Assembly (NCBI RefSeq): GCF_963678635.1
Contig: NC_087063.1
Location: forward strand, 25,526,764-25,588,763
Direction of reading: 5' to 3'
DNA: 62,000 nucleotides
Origin: Symsagittifera roscoffensis
Taxonomy: Eukaryota > Xenacoelomorpha > Acoela > Convolutidae
A program made the translations under genes and the position numbers. Position 1 is the first letter of the stretch. Each line of letters begins with the position of its first letter. The notes beneath the pieces are model-generated. The model was not told where the DNA came from. It ran no database searches and was given only the letters and a program-made list of their open reading frames with translations. Below, one piece after another: positions 1 to 12,571 of the stretch.

Positions 1-1590
1 GCTCAAATTCAAAGCGCAATTTTCATTATGATTTGTGTGTTTTTCTGCATTTAACGAAAACAAACGTCTCAATTAATAGGTTTGAAGTTTTTTGACTCAT
101 TCAGTTATCTTTGACAAAATGCATGCTTTTTGTACAGAATTTGCAGATCAAAATGGTAATTCAATATAGGACACCTACATAAGTCTTGACAATAACAAAA
201 CAATTTTTTGATCTTTCACTTTGTAGACCCAGTTTTTTCGATATTGGGTGGCAAAAATAAGATAGATAGGTGGCAAAAAGATAGGTGGCATAAATTTTAT
301 AGATAGGTGGCAAAAAACAGATTAATAGATTAGATTACAAATATTCTGAAAATCTCTGTAACGGGTTTTTGGCTTGGGGATTATATTTCCGAACTTAAAA
401 ATAGAAATCGAAATAGGAGAGTTAGAAATAAGAGAAATAGTTAGAATGGTTTTTCCATAGTGGTATCTTTTTGGATGAAAAATAGTAATTTTATTGAAAG
501 AGTTGCTTCTCTTTGATTGTTTACAACTGTTGCTGATTTATCAGGTACTTTTAGAGATTTCGAAAATACAAAAATAAAATTCTAATCGGAATTAAACAGA
601 ACCAAAGCACAAATTTCAATTAGATATATTTTTTAAATTTTTTTTGCTTGTCATAGAAAGTTTCTGCGCAGAACGATTAAAAAATCCACATAAAAACTAG
701 GTTCTAAAACGATCTATGCATGCGTCTAATAAAATAGTCAGTGAAATTGTGTTTGTATTTTTTTTCATTATTTTTTTAAGATCCGGTTGAAGCTATTAGG
801 TACAATTATGGCCATTGGGACCAAAATTAACCAAGGTTTTATTCTAAATGAATTGTTTCATAAAACTTTTCCGTAGAATTATTGAAAGCGTTATTCAATT
901 CTGTAATATTTTCCCCTGTTTTATTTTCCAACTTACATTTTTTTTCAACCTGACATTTTATGATGGTTTTTGGTGTTGCCAATCAGTAAGGACATGCTAA
1001 CTGTTGTCATGCAAAAAGCCGATGTAGCAAGAAATAGCTTGAAGCAAAAATTTACCACTGCGTAAATAGTAATCAGACCCTCATCAACTTGTAATGGCTT
1101 GGACCAAACACTGGCCAGCAGATAAAGATAGTAGCCGTAAATTTCATTACTTAATCAAGTTGTGGAATATTGCTACACCGGTTTATAGTACTAGCGCCGT
1201 TCCACGTTTAAAGTTGAAGACGGTTTTGATTTAAACCAAAAAGAAAACAAGAGTAGCTGGTTGCTCTGCAAGCAGCAAAGAATGCCCGATCATATTCATT
1301 TAAAACATATAAAAAAAAACAGTTTCTGTCGTTTCTTCAAAAAATGGTCGTTCTTATTGCGTGGTGTGATTTGAGAACTATATGATTGCGTAGAAAATCT
1401 GCTCCTTAGGCATGATCGTCAAAATTTGTATTCAAAAAATGAATAACAAATTATACAAAAGAGAAAATTCAAAATTGATTTTCTAAATTTTTGCACAACA
1501 TTTCAAATTTTTCTAATAAACTTTTCTTTAACAATTAAGCGCTAAACGATACATCAGAAACGGCGAACTAGTTTTTTAATAATAAAGTCG
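1..1590. other. No gene seen (AT-rich noncoding)
   Basis: No open frame has coding character and no repeat is clear. Short runs of a 'gataggtggcaaaa'-like motif recur at about 245-315. A 46-codon ATG frame near 1093-1230 is within chance expectation for this base composition. Confidence 0.5.
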
Positions 1591-1599
1591 GATCAATTT

Positions 1600-1782
1600 A
1601 GCATCCTCCCCCCAAATAGACCAAGTTAAGATCCTCCACCCCAGCGTTCATTTTAATTTAAATCTACTTAGCGCTGCATGTAAATTGCTCCATTCTGATT
1701 GGCTGAAAATTCGAACTCAGAACCAAGTTAACATCCTCCCCCCTGAATGGATTTGGGGGGAGGATGTTAACTTGGTCCATAA
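1600..1782. repeat. Inverted-repeat cluster with near-perfect hairpin
   Basis: The arms at about 1722-1743 and 1755-1776 are reverse complements (accaagttaacatcctcccc against ggggaggatgttaacttggt) around a loop of about 11 bases. Two further partial copies of the same motif, gcatcctcccccc and gaccaagttaagatcctcc, lie at about 1600-1640. This looks like the end of a fold-back or TIR-type mobile element. No coding capacity is seen. Confidence 0.7.
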
Positions 1783-1889
1783 AATCATCTATTTCCCAGC
1801 CTAAAAGGTTTTAAATTACTAGCGTCACTCGATCAGGTTACTCGCTCGAAACTAGACGAAAAATCAAAAGTTTCAAACCGGTTTTTCTG

Positions 1890-2060
1890 GATTTTGGAAT
1901 GTTTTTGAAAACTTTTAAGGTCATTCGAATCACGACTGAAGGGGCTTTAATAAGATACATTACTCACCCCAGTTCGATGGTTATAATAAGGTTTATAACA
2001 CACCCGAATACAAAATACCTCCCCATTTCCATTAGTCGGAATAATACAATAGTTGTACAA
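1890..2060 (+). repeat. Dispersed repeat, copy 1 (related copy near 7.5 kb)
   Basis: The segment shares an ordered set of short blocks with about 7500-7600: tcgaatcacgac, then gcttyaataygata, then a second block ending in ttcgatg. The copies are diverged, so this is an old dispersed repeat of unknown class. The 68-codon open frame here is not supported as a gene. Confidence 0.4.
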
Positions 2061-2280
2061 ACTATCGGCTCACATGCAAATCACCCGCAAGGCGCGACGG
2101 TTTAAGTAGGCCAAATCATTCTCAGGAAAATAAGGTGTCCACATTAAGAAAAAAATTTTGGAAACTGCACTTTTCTGCAGAAAATGAAGCGTATGAACAC
2201 ATTCGCAGCACACATTTTGGCTCACATTTTGGCTGTTATTTACCTCTTCATTCTTTTTTAGTCAAATTTTTTGCCTAACG

Positions 2281-2690
2281 CTAAGAGATAATTTTTATTT
2301 GATAAGTTTTATTTGTACAAGATAAGATAGCGTTTCTCTATGATGATTTGGTAGAGCTGAAAAATACATGAGAGCCGACATAAGCAAAAGTCGATAATAA
2401 ATGCAGTTTTTGAATTTTAATTGACCTCCGAACTTATATCCATATTATGCCGAACTTTTTTGAACTTAAATCGACCTCAAGAAATATGTAAAGACTTTTT
2501 GCTTATGCCGGCTCTCATGTATTTTTCAGCTCTACCAAATCATCATAAAGAAGCACTATTTTATCTTGTACAAATAAAATTTGGAAAAATTAGCTCTTGA
2601 AGTCGATTTAAGTTCAAAAAAGGTCGGCATAAATTAGATATAAGTTCGGAGGTCGATTAAAATTCAAAAACTGCATTTATTAAGATTGAT
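2281..2690. repeat. Interleaved inverted repeats (order A-B-A'-B')
   Basis: Arm A (about 2281-2393) is the reverse complement of A' (about 2487-2596); the shared core includes gagctgaaaaatacatgaga. Arm B (about 2395-2480) is the reverse complement of B' (about 2597-2690); the shared core includes aaatgcagtttttgaatttt. The order is A-B-A'-B' rather than the A-B-B'-A' of a simple fold-back element. No protein is encoded. It is probably a rearranged MITE or fold-back transposon. Confidence 0.75.
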
Positions 2691-5610
2691 GAAAAGTGTA
2701 TGTCTATCATGCACTTAGCACATATGAAACATGATTCCTTGATGTGGTGAACTAATTTTAGATTTTTAATTAATGAGGGCGGGAATTTTCGTTACAAGGC
2801 TGGATGATCATATATATTCAACAGTTTGGATTTTTTTAATGAGTGTGAATATTCGTTGCGTGGTACCATATAGTCTGCCGTGCCATTAGCGGGAACTAGT
2901 TCGCTAAATCCCTGATGTCGTATGCCAAAATTTTTCATCTCTATCGGGCTTTCTTACTTCTGTTTGCACTTGATAACTCGGCCAGTGAAAGGATGCATCA
3001 GGGATGGGGTTTTTGCTAGTGGGTTAATAAACACCGAAGACCGGTCGCAGGAAATTAGGACTGGTGCGCAAACAGAAACATCCCCTGGGATTAGTGGAAA
3101 TACGCGTTGAATGGCGCCATAAATTGCAATAAAGACGATTTTATTGTTATTGACTTCGTGCAATGATTTAATTTGTTTACTGTGATGCAAAAGGCAGGCT
3201 GAATGTTCCAATCGACCCTTTTTTTACTCTAATTGAAATGAGATTTAGGAAATGGAAAAAAATCAGTACGCCAAAAAATGTCATGCGGTTAAAGTTTAAT
3301 GCTGTTTGTAATCCAGATTTCCAGCGCCACTGGAAATTTCACAGCATATTGTAGCCAATTTGAAAATAGTGGCAAATTCCAAAAGATTGCCTGTTTTCAA
3401 CTGTACTTACCAGTTATAAACTCAGTTAAAGCTATCAGATGAATTATCTATTTAGTTATAATTCAGCAGCAGCAGGTTTGATTTATCTTTTTTATAAAAC
3501 CCTCTTTTTCTTCATACGGCGACATGAAACGTTTTTTTTTTCGCGATGAGGGTATATTTTAGAAATCAATTTGTTTGTCTGTTTTCGGAAGCCCCCAGAC
3601 GGGAAAGTAAACCTCAGAAAATTGAATTATTGATTCTTCTTGATCCATTTTGACCGGTAGTGTATGTTGCATTAAAAGCAAATTCATTCCAGCGCCCTAT
3701 TCCGTCTGAAGTGATAATCCCGAATAACCCCACAATCCCAAGTGAGTTTCCACACCCAGTATCTATTCTATTAATCTATCGACTGTAGTTCTAATTTAAT
3801 TATTCAAAATTTTCTGTCCTTTTGATCCAACTTGCGAAGAAAGTGGCCTAATATTTAGGCTCGGTGAGATTTTTTTCTTCGAACAATTTCGGCGTGATTA
3901 CTCTCCCAAACTAAACTGTTATTTCGCATTTAAATTTGTTCGACTTTCATTAGATGTCTGTGCAACCAAACCACTTTGTTTTTTTTTGTTTTCCCTCATC
4001 CTGCCGAGATAACATACCCATCCCCTTTACCCCAACTCCTGCAAGGCATTATAATTGAATTCACAGTTTTGGCCTTGCATTACACAGGATTTTACTCCTT
4101 TGAAATTTAATCCCTCTTTTGAAAATTCACTTCCGCATTTTTGTGCTGTTGTTTTTAAGTTTTCAGCCGTTTCCTGAATCGGACATCGTTTTGGTGCTGT
4201 CGAAGTGTCAAGATGTCTTAGGTTACTTTATTTTGTTCTTTTCCACTCTCGTTTGGTGGTTTTTTTTAAACTGTTTTTGAAAATATTTGGTTGAAAATTC
4301 TATTAATTTGCAGGGTGTTCTTTAAAGATTAGCACAGCTTACCTTTATAATCGTGTTCCTTATTTGGTGCAAAGGTCGATAGTGGTCAATAACACAACAC
4401 GACAGGCAAATAGGGCTATTTGCGCCTTCCTTTTCCAAATCTCAAACGACCTCCTTGCACAAATCTGCTCTCTAAATCTCCTAAGTAAGTCCAACTCTAA
4501 TTAAACTACCTTTCTCTCTTTTTTAATTAGTAGTTAGCTAAAATTTAACCGAGGTGAATTGTTAAAAGTTTCATTAACTTGATTACTGTTGAGGAATTAG
4601 GACACAAAATCAGACCTCTAAACGGACCGGATGCACTGGACTACCTCTTTATGCTGTGTTTACACAATTTTTATTCCGCAATTGAAAACCACAACTTTTG
4701 CACATTGTTTTGAACTGTTTCATCCAAAAGAGTTTGGTTTTAGGCCATTGAAAACTTACCTCAGACTAGCAATATAGCTTGTTTTAACCTGCTGATACCA
4801 CTAAAACTTTTGAAGAGAGATATTTGAAGTTGATGTCGTAAGCTTTGTTTTTAGATCACCATCTCCTGTGCGGTAGTCAAAAGTTCGGAGAAGATGAAGA
4901 ATAGAGTTTCGAAGCACATACTGCTGAAACATAAGTGCTTTTGGGAGTAGGAACAATTTTCGGGGTTCAAATTTTCGTTTTCTTAATTTCTTAGTTACCT
5001 CGAATTAAAATAAGATGGATGCACCGGAGGGCAAAACTAAATTGATAATTAGGACATTCAAGAAAGCTTTAAAAAATGTTGCTAAGTTTTTTACTTTTCC
5101 AGTCATCAAATTGCATTATTTAATGGCATAACTGGTCAGCTGGGAATTTTCGAATTTTTTGAACTACGTTAAATTTGAAGTTTGTACCGATGTAAATTGA
5201 AACAAGTGTTTCTGCATTTTATGCACACTTATAGTTTAAGTTGTTGTTCTCACTTTCGAAGAAAAGGAGGAATGTATATTCTCGCGGTGGTTTTTTAATT
5301 CAGACGAAGTTTGAAGAAATTTGTTTTTTGAGTGTTTTGGGATATCAATCCCTGGATTTTCATGGGTTCATTCGAGATGTCAAACCACTACATTACCATC
5401 ACAAGACGCGGGTTAAACTGCTCGTTTAATAGTTTGATGCTACAAACTGTTCCGCACTACAAATTGTTCCAAATTGAACTGAGGCAAGCTGAATTGAACT
5501 TAACACCCAAAACTTGATATTATCAGCCTAACTAAATTTTCGTCAATATTTCATTAACCAAAAGGTTTTTGAAACCAGTTAATGGGCTGTCGTAACATTC
5601 AGGGCTTTGC
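2691..5610. other. No gene seen
   Basis: AT-rich sequence without a supported exon, RNA gene or clear repeat. The open frames in it are all under 90 codons and include antisense pairs over the same bases, so I treat them as chance. Confidence 0.5.
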
Positions 5611-5619
5611 AGTCTTGTT

Positions 5620-6560
5620 GTTCCGGCATTTGACGACAGTGAGCGAATAGTTTTGCTCGGGTTTTTTTTCTCCAGACCAATTTCGAATTCTTAACTAGCA
5701 TTTTTTGAGAAATATTGTTATCTTGAGCTCAATTTTTAAAAAATGTTTTTAGCTGTCATCATTTTTTTCTAAAATTATAGTGGCCCAAAGATTGTCAATT
5801 TGGTACAATTAACGCGCCATATATATTAGAAATCGTTTCGAATTGGATTGAGGCTGGCTCTTTGGTCGATTTAATACTTTGCTATAAGCAAAAAATTTCA
5901 CTTTGTACTTTACATAGCGTGTGGAGTCATGATTTTTAAAGTTTTTTTAAAGAAAACTTCTTCAATTATTTTATTGTTTTGTTAGTCCGACTTTCGCAAC
6001 GAAAGTAACGGAATCTTTGTGCTCGGGTGATTTTTTTCCAGACAAGTTTCGACTTTTTAACTAGCAATTTTTGATGGAGTTTTTTATATCATTGGAAGCT
6101 TTTGTTCTCCTGAGCTTATATTTAAAGAGATATTTAACCTGTGATCATTTTTTGTTGAAGTTATGGGGTTTAAAGTTGCCATTTTGGCAAATTTGAGACA
6201 ATTCACGCCCATGGGGAGATTTGAATTGTCTTAAAAATGGTCCAAATTGATTGAGGGAATCTTATTCGCCATAATTGGACTGTGTTTCGTTACCCCAACT
6301 GCAAATTTTAACAGGCAAGTTTGTCGACCACATTGTCTAATCGTTATGAAAATTGATATGCAGACCAATAAAGCCACGAAAAACATATTTGGTCTTCATA
6401 ATCAACCTCGTAAAAACACTCGTTACACTAAAAAATTGAAACTCATGTGAAGTGGACAAAAAAGGTGAGAGCCCATAATTTTTTCGTTATTAGGAGCAAA
6501 CTCTATCACTTTGTACTTCATATGGCGTGTGGGGGATGATTGATTTTCACAAAAAATTTC
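5620..6560 (+). repeat. Degenerate direct duplication (two diverged copies)
   Basis: Blocks in 5634-5955 recur in the same order in about 5985-6540: a gctcgggt run followed by ccagac, then aactagca, then a tcactttgtact block followed by catagcgtgtgg or catatggcgtgtgg. The copies are strongly diverged and the second is longer. The class is unknown. Confidence 0.5.
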
Positions 6561-6887
6561 ATCCTAAAAAAATACTTATAACTCAAATAAGTGTCTGGTC
6601 ATCTTTGGGTGTCCTATTAACCGCATTTTTCTTTGAGAACACACAGAACTTCCCAGCAGACAACTTGCACATAAACAATAACAAGTAGTGATCTTTTCAT
6701 AATATTAGGCTGTGTTTGGTTTCGTACGCTGAGCGTTGGGTTCACCCACAGACATGATTTGTTAACTGTTATGAATTTTTTGTTGGGTTCCATTTCCTGC
6801 AGAGGCTAAAGAAGTGCAAAAAGTATTGAACCAGCTCCTGTCGCTGAGCTTCCACAAACTACCAATACAGCCGAGCACCAGCGGATA

Positions 6888-7135
6888 TAGGGGGTGGGAC
6901 ACACCCCTGCCCCCTCAAGAATTCGACCCCCTGCTTTGTACTAATTTGAGATATCCATTCTTAGCTGACTTAACCTAAAATGTCTGTAAAAGCACGATGG
7001 GCGCCAAAATAAACTAATTTTGATTTTTGAGGGGGGATTGCGCGCCGAAAAAACGCAATTTTTTGGTCAAAATTTTCCAAAAAAATGCCTGATTGCCTTT
7101 TTTGGCCTATTTTTTATAGCCGATTTCAATTTTTT
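6888..7135 (+). mobile_element. hAT-like MITE, degenerate copy
   Basis: It begins with a decayed left end (gcggatatagggggtggg) and continues with family-specific blocks in order: attcgaccccctgc, tttgagatatccattc, ggggggattgcgcgcc, aaacgcaattttttggtcaa. The right end is not distinguishable. Family membership comes from comparison with the complete copy at 15765-16200. Confidence 0.65.
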
Positions 7136-7342
7136 ATAATATAAGATACATCAGTGACAATTTTTGTGAAACAAAAATATATTGCGTTGTTACTTTTTGA
7201 GCACTCTGGTTTAGAATACACATTAGTACGTCAAGTTTTTTGCCCTCTCAATCAGTTTTCTTCGTCTTGTCAGGTTTTCTTTTTTAATTTTCATGGTGGG
7301 TTGAAAGGCTCAAAGTGAACGCTCAGAATTAAGGTTTGTTCA

Positions 7343-7640
7343 ATGTTAGTAATCAGTTATGTATTTATACAGCAGTTTTCGAAAAAGAATAGAAAAATCA
7401 AAGTAAATCCAATAAGTTTTTGTCGGAAATCTGATAAAAATAATCATTTTTTGCTGCAAATTGGACTAAGTATCCAAAACCTCAAACTTGTTTTTAACGA
7501 AATTCAGAAAAAAAAATTTGAAGTCGCTCGAATCACGACGGAAAACGCTTCAATATGATAGATCGCTCGCCATCTTTCGATGCATTCTTGTAATACTTAA
7601 TTTTGTGTAGGCGAAAATAATATATAAAAAGTTAAAACAC
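7343..7640 (+). repeat. Dispersed repeat, copy 2
   Basis: This is a diverged relative of the segment at 1890-2060; the shared blocks tcgaatcacgac and gcttcaatatgata lie around 7528-7560. The 71-codon open frame has low-complexity composition and is not called as a gene. Confidence 0.35.
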
Positions 7641-7971
7641 ACTCATCCTGTCGTTTTTAAATTCCATTTCATTTAATCTGAAAACCCGAATACTCAAAGC
7701 AATTTTTTCTCAGTACGCAGGAAACGTTTTTTAGTTATCCAAAACTCTAAATCAAGATAACAAATACAGCTTTAATATGATACCACATTCGACCCCATAC
7801 AATCTTCCCTTGCTTAAGTCTAATTTGATTGGAAAAAATTGAAAACGGACGGACAGTACGCCATATTTTTCCCATTTTTCAAGGATGGTCCGAACACAAA
7901 CAATATCGAAAAAAAAAGAATTTTTACTGGGTGAAATGAAAATTGAAATTAAAAAAAAAATAGCTATCTGA

Positions 7972-8067
7972 CAGTAGCGGATTTAGGGGGGAGGGGATCA
8001 GAGGTGATACTCAAAAATTCTCGAAAATCCAAACTTCCCTAAAAAAAAATTTCTACATCTGCTCCTG
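7972..8067. mobile_element. Internally deleted hAT-like MITE (mini copy)
   Basis: The left end cagtagcggatttagggggg and the right end tctacatctgctcctg are only about 95 bp apart. They are recognisable versions of the 'cagggggcggattta ... ctagatccgcccctg' inverted termini of the family. The middle is largely missing. Confidence 0.55.
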
Positions 8068-8111
8068 CCCAATATTTTTAACAAACAAATTATGGCCACT
8101 CATTTAATAAT

Positions 8112-8335
8112 CGTCAAGAGCTCAAAAAATCACGAAAGCGGAAATTATGAAAAATATTTTTTTACCCTAGAACTTATTGAAATTAGCTTGATTAAAAAAT
8201 TAACGTGAAGTTTTTTGCAAGCAGAGCGAGCTTGCAAAAAGTTTTTGCTAATTTTTTAATCAGGCAATTTTCAAAAAACTTTCGAGTAAAAAAACAATTT
8301 TTCATTATTCCTTGATTTTTTTGTAGCTCTTGACT
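8112..8335. mobile_element. Fold-back (palindromic) element, about 224 bp
   Basis: A nearly complete long hairpin. The outer arms are gtcaagagctcaaaaaatca (from 8114) and tgattttttgtagctcttga (to about 8333). The middle arms are gattaaaaaattaacg and gctaattttttaatc. The inner stem is ttttttgcaagc / gcttgcaaaaag around agagcga. There is no coding capacity. This is the usual structure of a MITE or fold-back element. Confidence 0.75.
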
Positions 8336-8339
8336 CCTG

Positions 8340-9776
8340 CTAACATCAAATAACTCTGTCTGTAATTTCTTTTGGCTAGTTCATTTGTACGCAATAGTTC
8401 TTTTGTATCCAAAAACGAGGTTAGATCAACACTTTTTGTTATAATTGCAAAATGTTAATTCGATATCGAAATATTTGGTTCAAAAATATTTGCACGTATT
8501 TTTCTTTTTTTTCCTTGAGCGCAAATACAAAGATTGTTCTTAAAACGTTGATGGTAGCCCATTTTTGGGCACGGAGTACTTTTGATAATGACGAGTGGAT
8601 TTTGGTAAATTCTGCTGACCCTTTTCAAAGAAACTGTTACCGCCATAAAAACAAATCAGCATTATGAGACAATTACGTACGTGCGGTTCCTTTTAATTTT
8701 GGTTTTTTAATTATAATTTTAAGAAATTGTGGACCGTGGGAGGGGTCTGAATTGAAACGGCACTTAACGATTGCTTTGATTAATGAACGGTAATTATTAT
8801 TCTAATTTTTTTAATTAATAGACTTAAAAAAATTAAAATTGGCTTTTTTGAATTTTTTGAAAGGCTTAGCTAAACAGGCGGTCTTTCGTTTAAGCAAAAT
8901 TCAATACCTCTTTTTCATTCTTTTTTCTTACAATCGCCGTTTTCAGTCATTAACTGTAATGGTAATATAAGCAGGTAGTCTCTGTCACGCCAACGTCAAG
9001 AGTTTTTCAAATTTTATTTGTTTAGTTTGCTAATTTGCTCTCGGGAATTCCAGTTTTCAGCCTGCTCTCTCATTTGGCTAGCTTAACTTCATTTTCCTGT
9101 TTTCTAGTGGAGCTGCATTTTAATTCTTTTCCTTCCTTTTAGACGAGATAATACCAATTTATCCATAAAATTCAAAAGTCCAATTTGTAGTTTTTTTCAT
9201 CCAAATTGACCACTTACTACTCAAAGACTGCATTCTTCCTATTTCAGATCGCTCTAATTGAATTTTCAAAAAAAATTCTGATTAGAAACAACATTTTTAT
9301 TGAAAAAAAAGTCGAATCCTTCCGTTTTTTGATAATTATTATGTTAAGCGACCCCGTAAAAAATACTTCATTAAATAAAACTATAGAGGTTCAAAAATAC
9401 ATTCATCAACAAACTTATTTATGAGATATTCATCTTCTTTGAAGTCGCTTAGAAAGGTTATATTTTATCAACTGATTCATTTGTGATCCAAAAAGATATT
9501 ATTTATTACCTCTAAAAAATGCATTGAGTGTTGAGCTTCTGCTGAAAAAAAAACTCATTTCATGTTGGATATTTAACAAACTTCAAACTGTAAGCGATCA
9601 CAAATCCTCCATTTCCGCCTTATGCTAAATTTTCCCCTTTTAGACTAACAGAAGCAAATTTAGTTTTGTTTACTATAACCTTTTTCATCCTTTTTTTTCT
9701 GCATCCTAAGTACCATCTTTTTGTCTTTTGCGTGCATCGCCCATTTCACATACTCTAAATTAGATTTATTCCCATG
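8340..9776. other. No gene seen
   Basis: AT-rich sequence. The complementary open frames at 8452-8667 and 8455-8646 occupy opposite strands of the same bases and neither shows a domain. Confidence 0.45.
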
Positions 9777-10003
9777 CAGGGGCTGATCTAGGATTTTCTC
9801 GAGGGGGGTTAGATTTTTGTCGACGTTTTCTGTCGAAAATTTAGGTGTCGACCTTTTTTATTAGGTCGAGCAAATTGATTTTGCGAGCGCTTCAAGAAAA
9901 CTATCAAGACCTCATTTCGACAAAATTTTCAACGCCGCAGGCAAATTTGTGAAAAAAAACAGGTCAAAATGCCGTTTTGGGGAGCTTTTAGAAAAATTTT
10001 GGC
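9777..10003. mobile_element. hAT-like MITE, reverse-oriented partial copy
   Basis: It begins with caggggctgatctaggattt, the right-hand terminus of the family read in reverse, followed by ctcgagggggg, the ggtcgagcaaattgatttt block and the cgccgcaggcaaattt block. The sequence then loses similarity. Related right-side bases (ccaccctaaatccaccc) occur near 10200, so the copy may have been split by the duplication at 10043-10380. Confidence 0.6.
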
Positions 10004-10042
10004 CAATTTTTTTTTTTTTAAATTTTCAAGATTACCAGATCG

Positions 10043-10380
10043 GCCTGTTTTCTATTTCAAATAACTACACTATTGACTTCCTCTATTTTTTGACTTTTTT
10101 GAATTTTACCGAAATTTTATTGCAAAGTTCTTCTATTCAATTTCTAAATTATTTTGAAAACAGTTACAGGCACATTTACCGGCCGAAAACAAACAACCCC
10201 CCACCCTAAATCCACCCTTTTTCCCTTTTCTCAGGTCTATCTTGTGCCTGTTTTCTATTTCAAACATCTACAATATTGACTTCCTCTATTTTTTGTTTTT
10301 CAATTCTTGAATTTTACCGAAATTTTTTTGCAAATTTCTTCTATACAATTTCTAAATTATTTTGAAAACAGTTACAGGTA
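10043..10380 (+). repeat. Direct duplication, offset about 203 bp
   Basis: The block from gcctgttttctatttcaaa to gaaaacagttacagg is present at 10043-10172 and again at 10246-10380 with minor changes. It is noncoding and AT-rich. Confidence 0.75.
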
Positions 10381-11536
10381 CTTTTCGTATTTTTCTAGAA
10401 ATAACGTGCTCTGATCCTATTCCATGAATTAAAATTGAATCAAAAAAGTTGGTATTTCATTGTAATCACATAAGCCATAAAGACAGGCAATTTTTGTTAG
10501 TTTATTTAAATCATCTTCATACATTATACGTATATTTTTATGCTTTTGTACAAATACAAATAGAAACATGTGTGCACCATGGCAACTGTGTGGTAACTCA
10601 TAATTTTACATTTTTGGCAGCAGAACCCTAAGCAGAAATGAAGAAATTTTTCTAGACTCTGCAGCAGGGCGTTCGTTCTTTGTTTTCTTTGATTCACGCG
10701 CAGTATTCATCTTGTGTCGGATGAAAGCGCAGCGAAGCAACCGTATTCTACTTGCCTATGCCTTGTTTTAAATTGCCTGTAACGAATTGTCGCCGTACCA
10801 TTAATATGATGCAATTTGTTTTGCAAAATTAGCGCTAAAAGTTTTGTAAAATTTATCTTGATTTGGTTTGATAGGCAAAAATGTCTTTTAAACTAAGTAA
10901 AACTCCCAGTTTTTATTTGAAAACAATTTTTAAACGCTTAAGCAATTTTTTTGGAGATGAAACCCTCCCTGAACTTTGTCGAACTACGTAAGACACTCAC
11001 GTTGATAGAACTTTGTCAGTAATTGACTCAGTAGTTTTGACGTAATTTTCTACTAACTAAAACTGCCAAATATGATCCTTTTTTGGTGTAAAATTTTGGG
11101 CTCAATTTTGGCAGAAAAAATTGCACCATAACAATTCAGGTAAACTTTTAAGCATTTTTGTCTTCATAATGTTTCACCTTAACTTAACCTAGTTTAAGAA
11201 AAACGCATTTCAATCTTCAAATTTTATGCGTTTCGTGCAGACAATTTAAATCAGCTCTGTAGCTTTTATCATACGAAAGTTTTAATACCGATCATTTCTT
11301 GCAATTTTGGTTTAAAAAATCTCTCAAAAGATTTAAGAAAAAATCCCCCTAAATTTTTAGGATTGCTTTCGATTTTATACTCTAAATGAAAAGGAATAGT
11401 TGTCGTGTTATGACAAAGACAAAGAGCTAATTTGCTAATCACTACTGGAATGATTAGTTTGCTGCATTATAGCGTTTTGCACTTTAAGAAACCCGTGTGA
11501 TTAGAAAAAAATTTACGGCAATTTTGATTATTACAT
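10381..11536. other. No gene seen
   Basis: AT-rich sequence with no exon, RNA or repeat that I can support. Confidence 0.45.
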
Positions 11537-11790
11537 TCAAGATTTCCAATATGCTTTAATAAAAATCCATTGCTTGGATCGTCTAAAATGGTCTGAAGAA
11601 AAACGACAAACCCAACAAATGTTTTTGTAATTAGACTGGAGTTTTGCTAGTGTTATGGGCATCTTAAAGGATGTTGACTCGTCGAAGACATTCGGACTTT
11701 TTCTTGTGAGAACATCCCCTGTTAATAATTTTAAAGTGGGTTCATACTCTGATGGTAGATATGCATCTTTCAAGCTGTCGATAAAAGTTT
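11537..11790 (-). other. Possible minus-strand relic frame (weak)
   Basis: A 78-codon minus-strand frame with mixed, non-simple amino-acid composition (it contains SEYEPTLKLLTGDV and NICWVCRF). A tcgacag acceptor-like sequence lies just upstream on the minus strand. No domain is recognised and no convincing donor follows. It may be a relic of a coding sequence, or chance. Confidence 0.15.
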
Positions 11791-12571
11791 TTTAAAGATA
11801 ATTGGTTTTCGGTGGTTAAGTTTCTTGCCCATTAAACCTCAGGAAAAATTGCAGAAACTTTGCATCAGTCAAATTGCTTATTCGATTTAAGTGATATTAA
11901 TACCGATTTCATATGTTTGAAGGGGTCAATAGTATTTTTCAAATGGGTACTTAAGCTACTTTAAAATCAGTACACGCCATTGCTTAAACTATATTTTTAA
12001 TAAACTATATTACTCTAGAGTTGAAAACAGATGAAGGGAAAACAGCAGATTTAAAATGTCAAGTTCTTTATACACTAAACACAAAAAACTAATTCTAGAA
12101 CTTCCGTTTTTAGTTACATTTGGAATGACTGGACCAAGAAAGTGCAAAAATTTTCAGGCATTGCACTTATATTGTAGGTCTCTATTTGGATTTGGTATAA
12201 GTATGAGTTTGTGTTGATATGTATGCTAAAAAGGGTTGGCGCGCTTTCAAAATATAATTTTTTCTTAATTGATACCAGTCCTGAGCTACAGAGCCAATTT
12301 TACTTAATGAATTTTTGTCATGGAAAAAAGTCAAGAACAAACGCTTATAACAAATCGATTCTTTTTTGCGCATAATATAGCTCAATGAACTGTAAATCCG
12401 ATTGAAAAATTATGAAAAAACTGAACCCTGGATCAAAGGGTCAAATCAAGTAGTTTTTGTACCAACCACTGTCGGTTATAGTGAATTTATCTTCAGTTGT
12501 GCTTTATTTTTTTTTTTACAATTTGTTCCTCGCCTAATATTTTTTCTACGCCCGATATATTTGACATTTTT
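11791..12571. other. No gene seen
   Basis: AT-rich noncoding sequence. The 67-codon minus-strand frame at 12182-12385 has no domain or conserved pattern. Confidence 0.45.
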
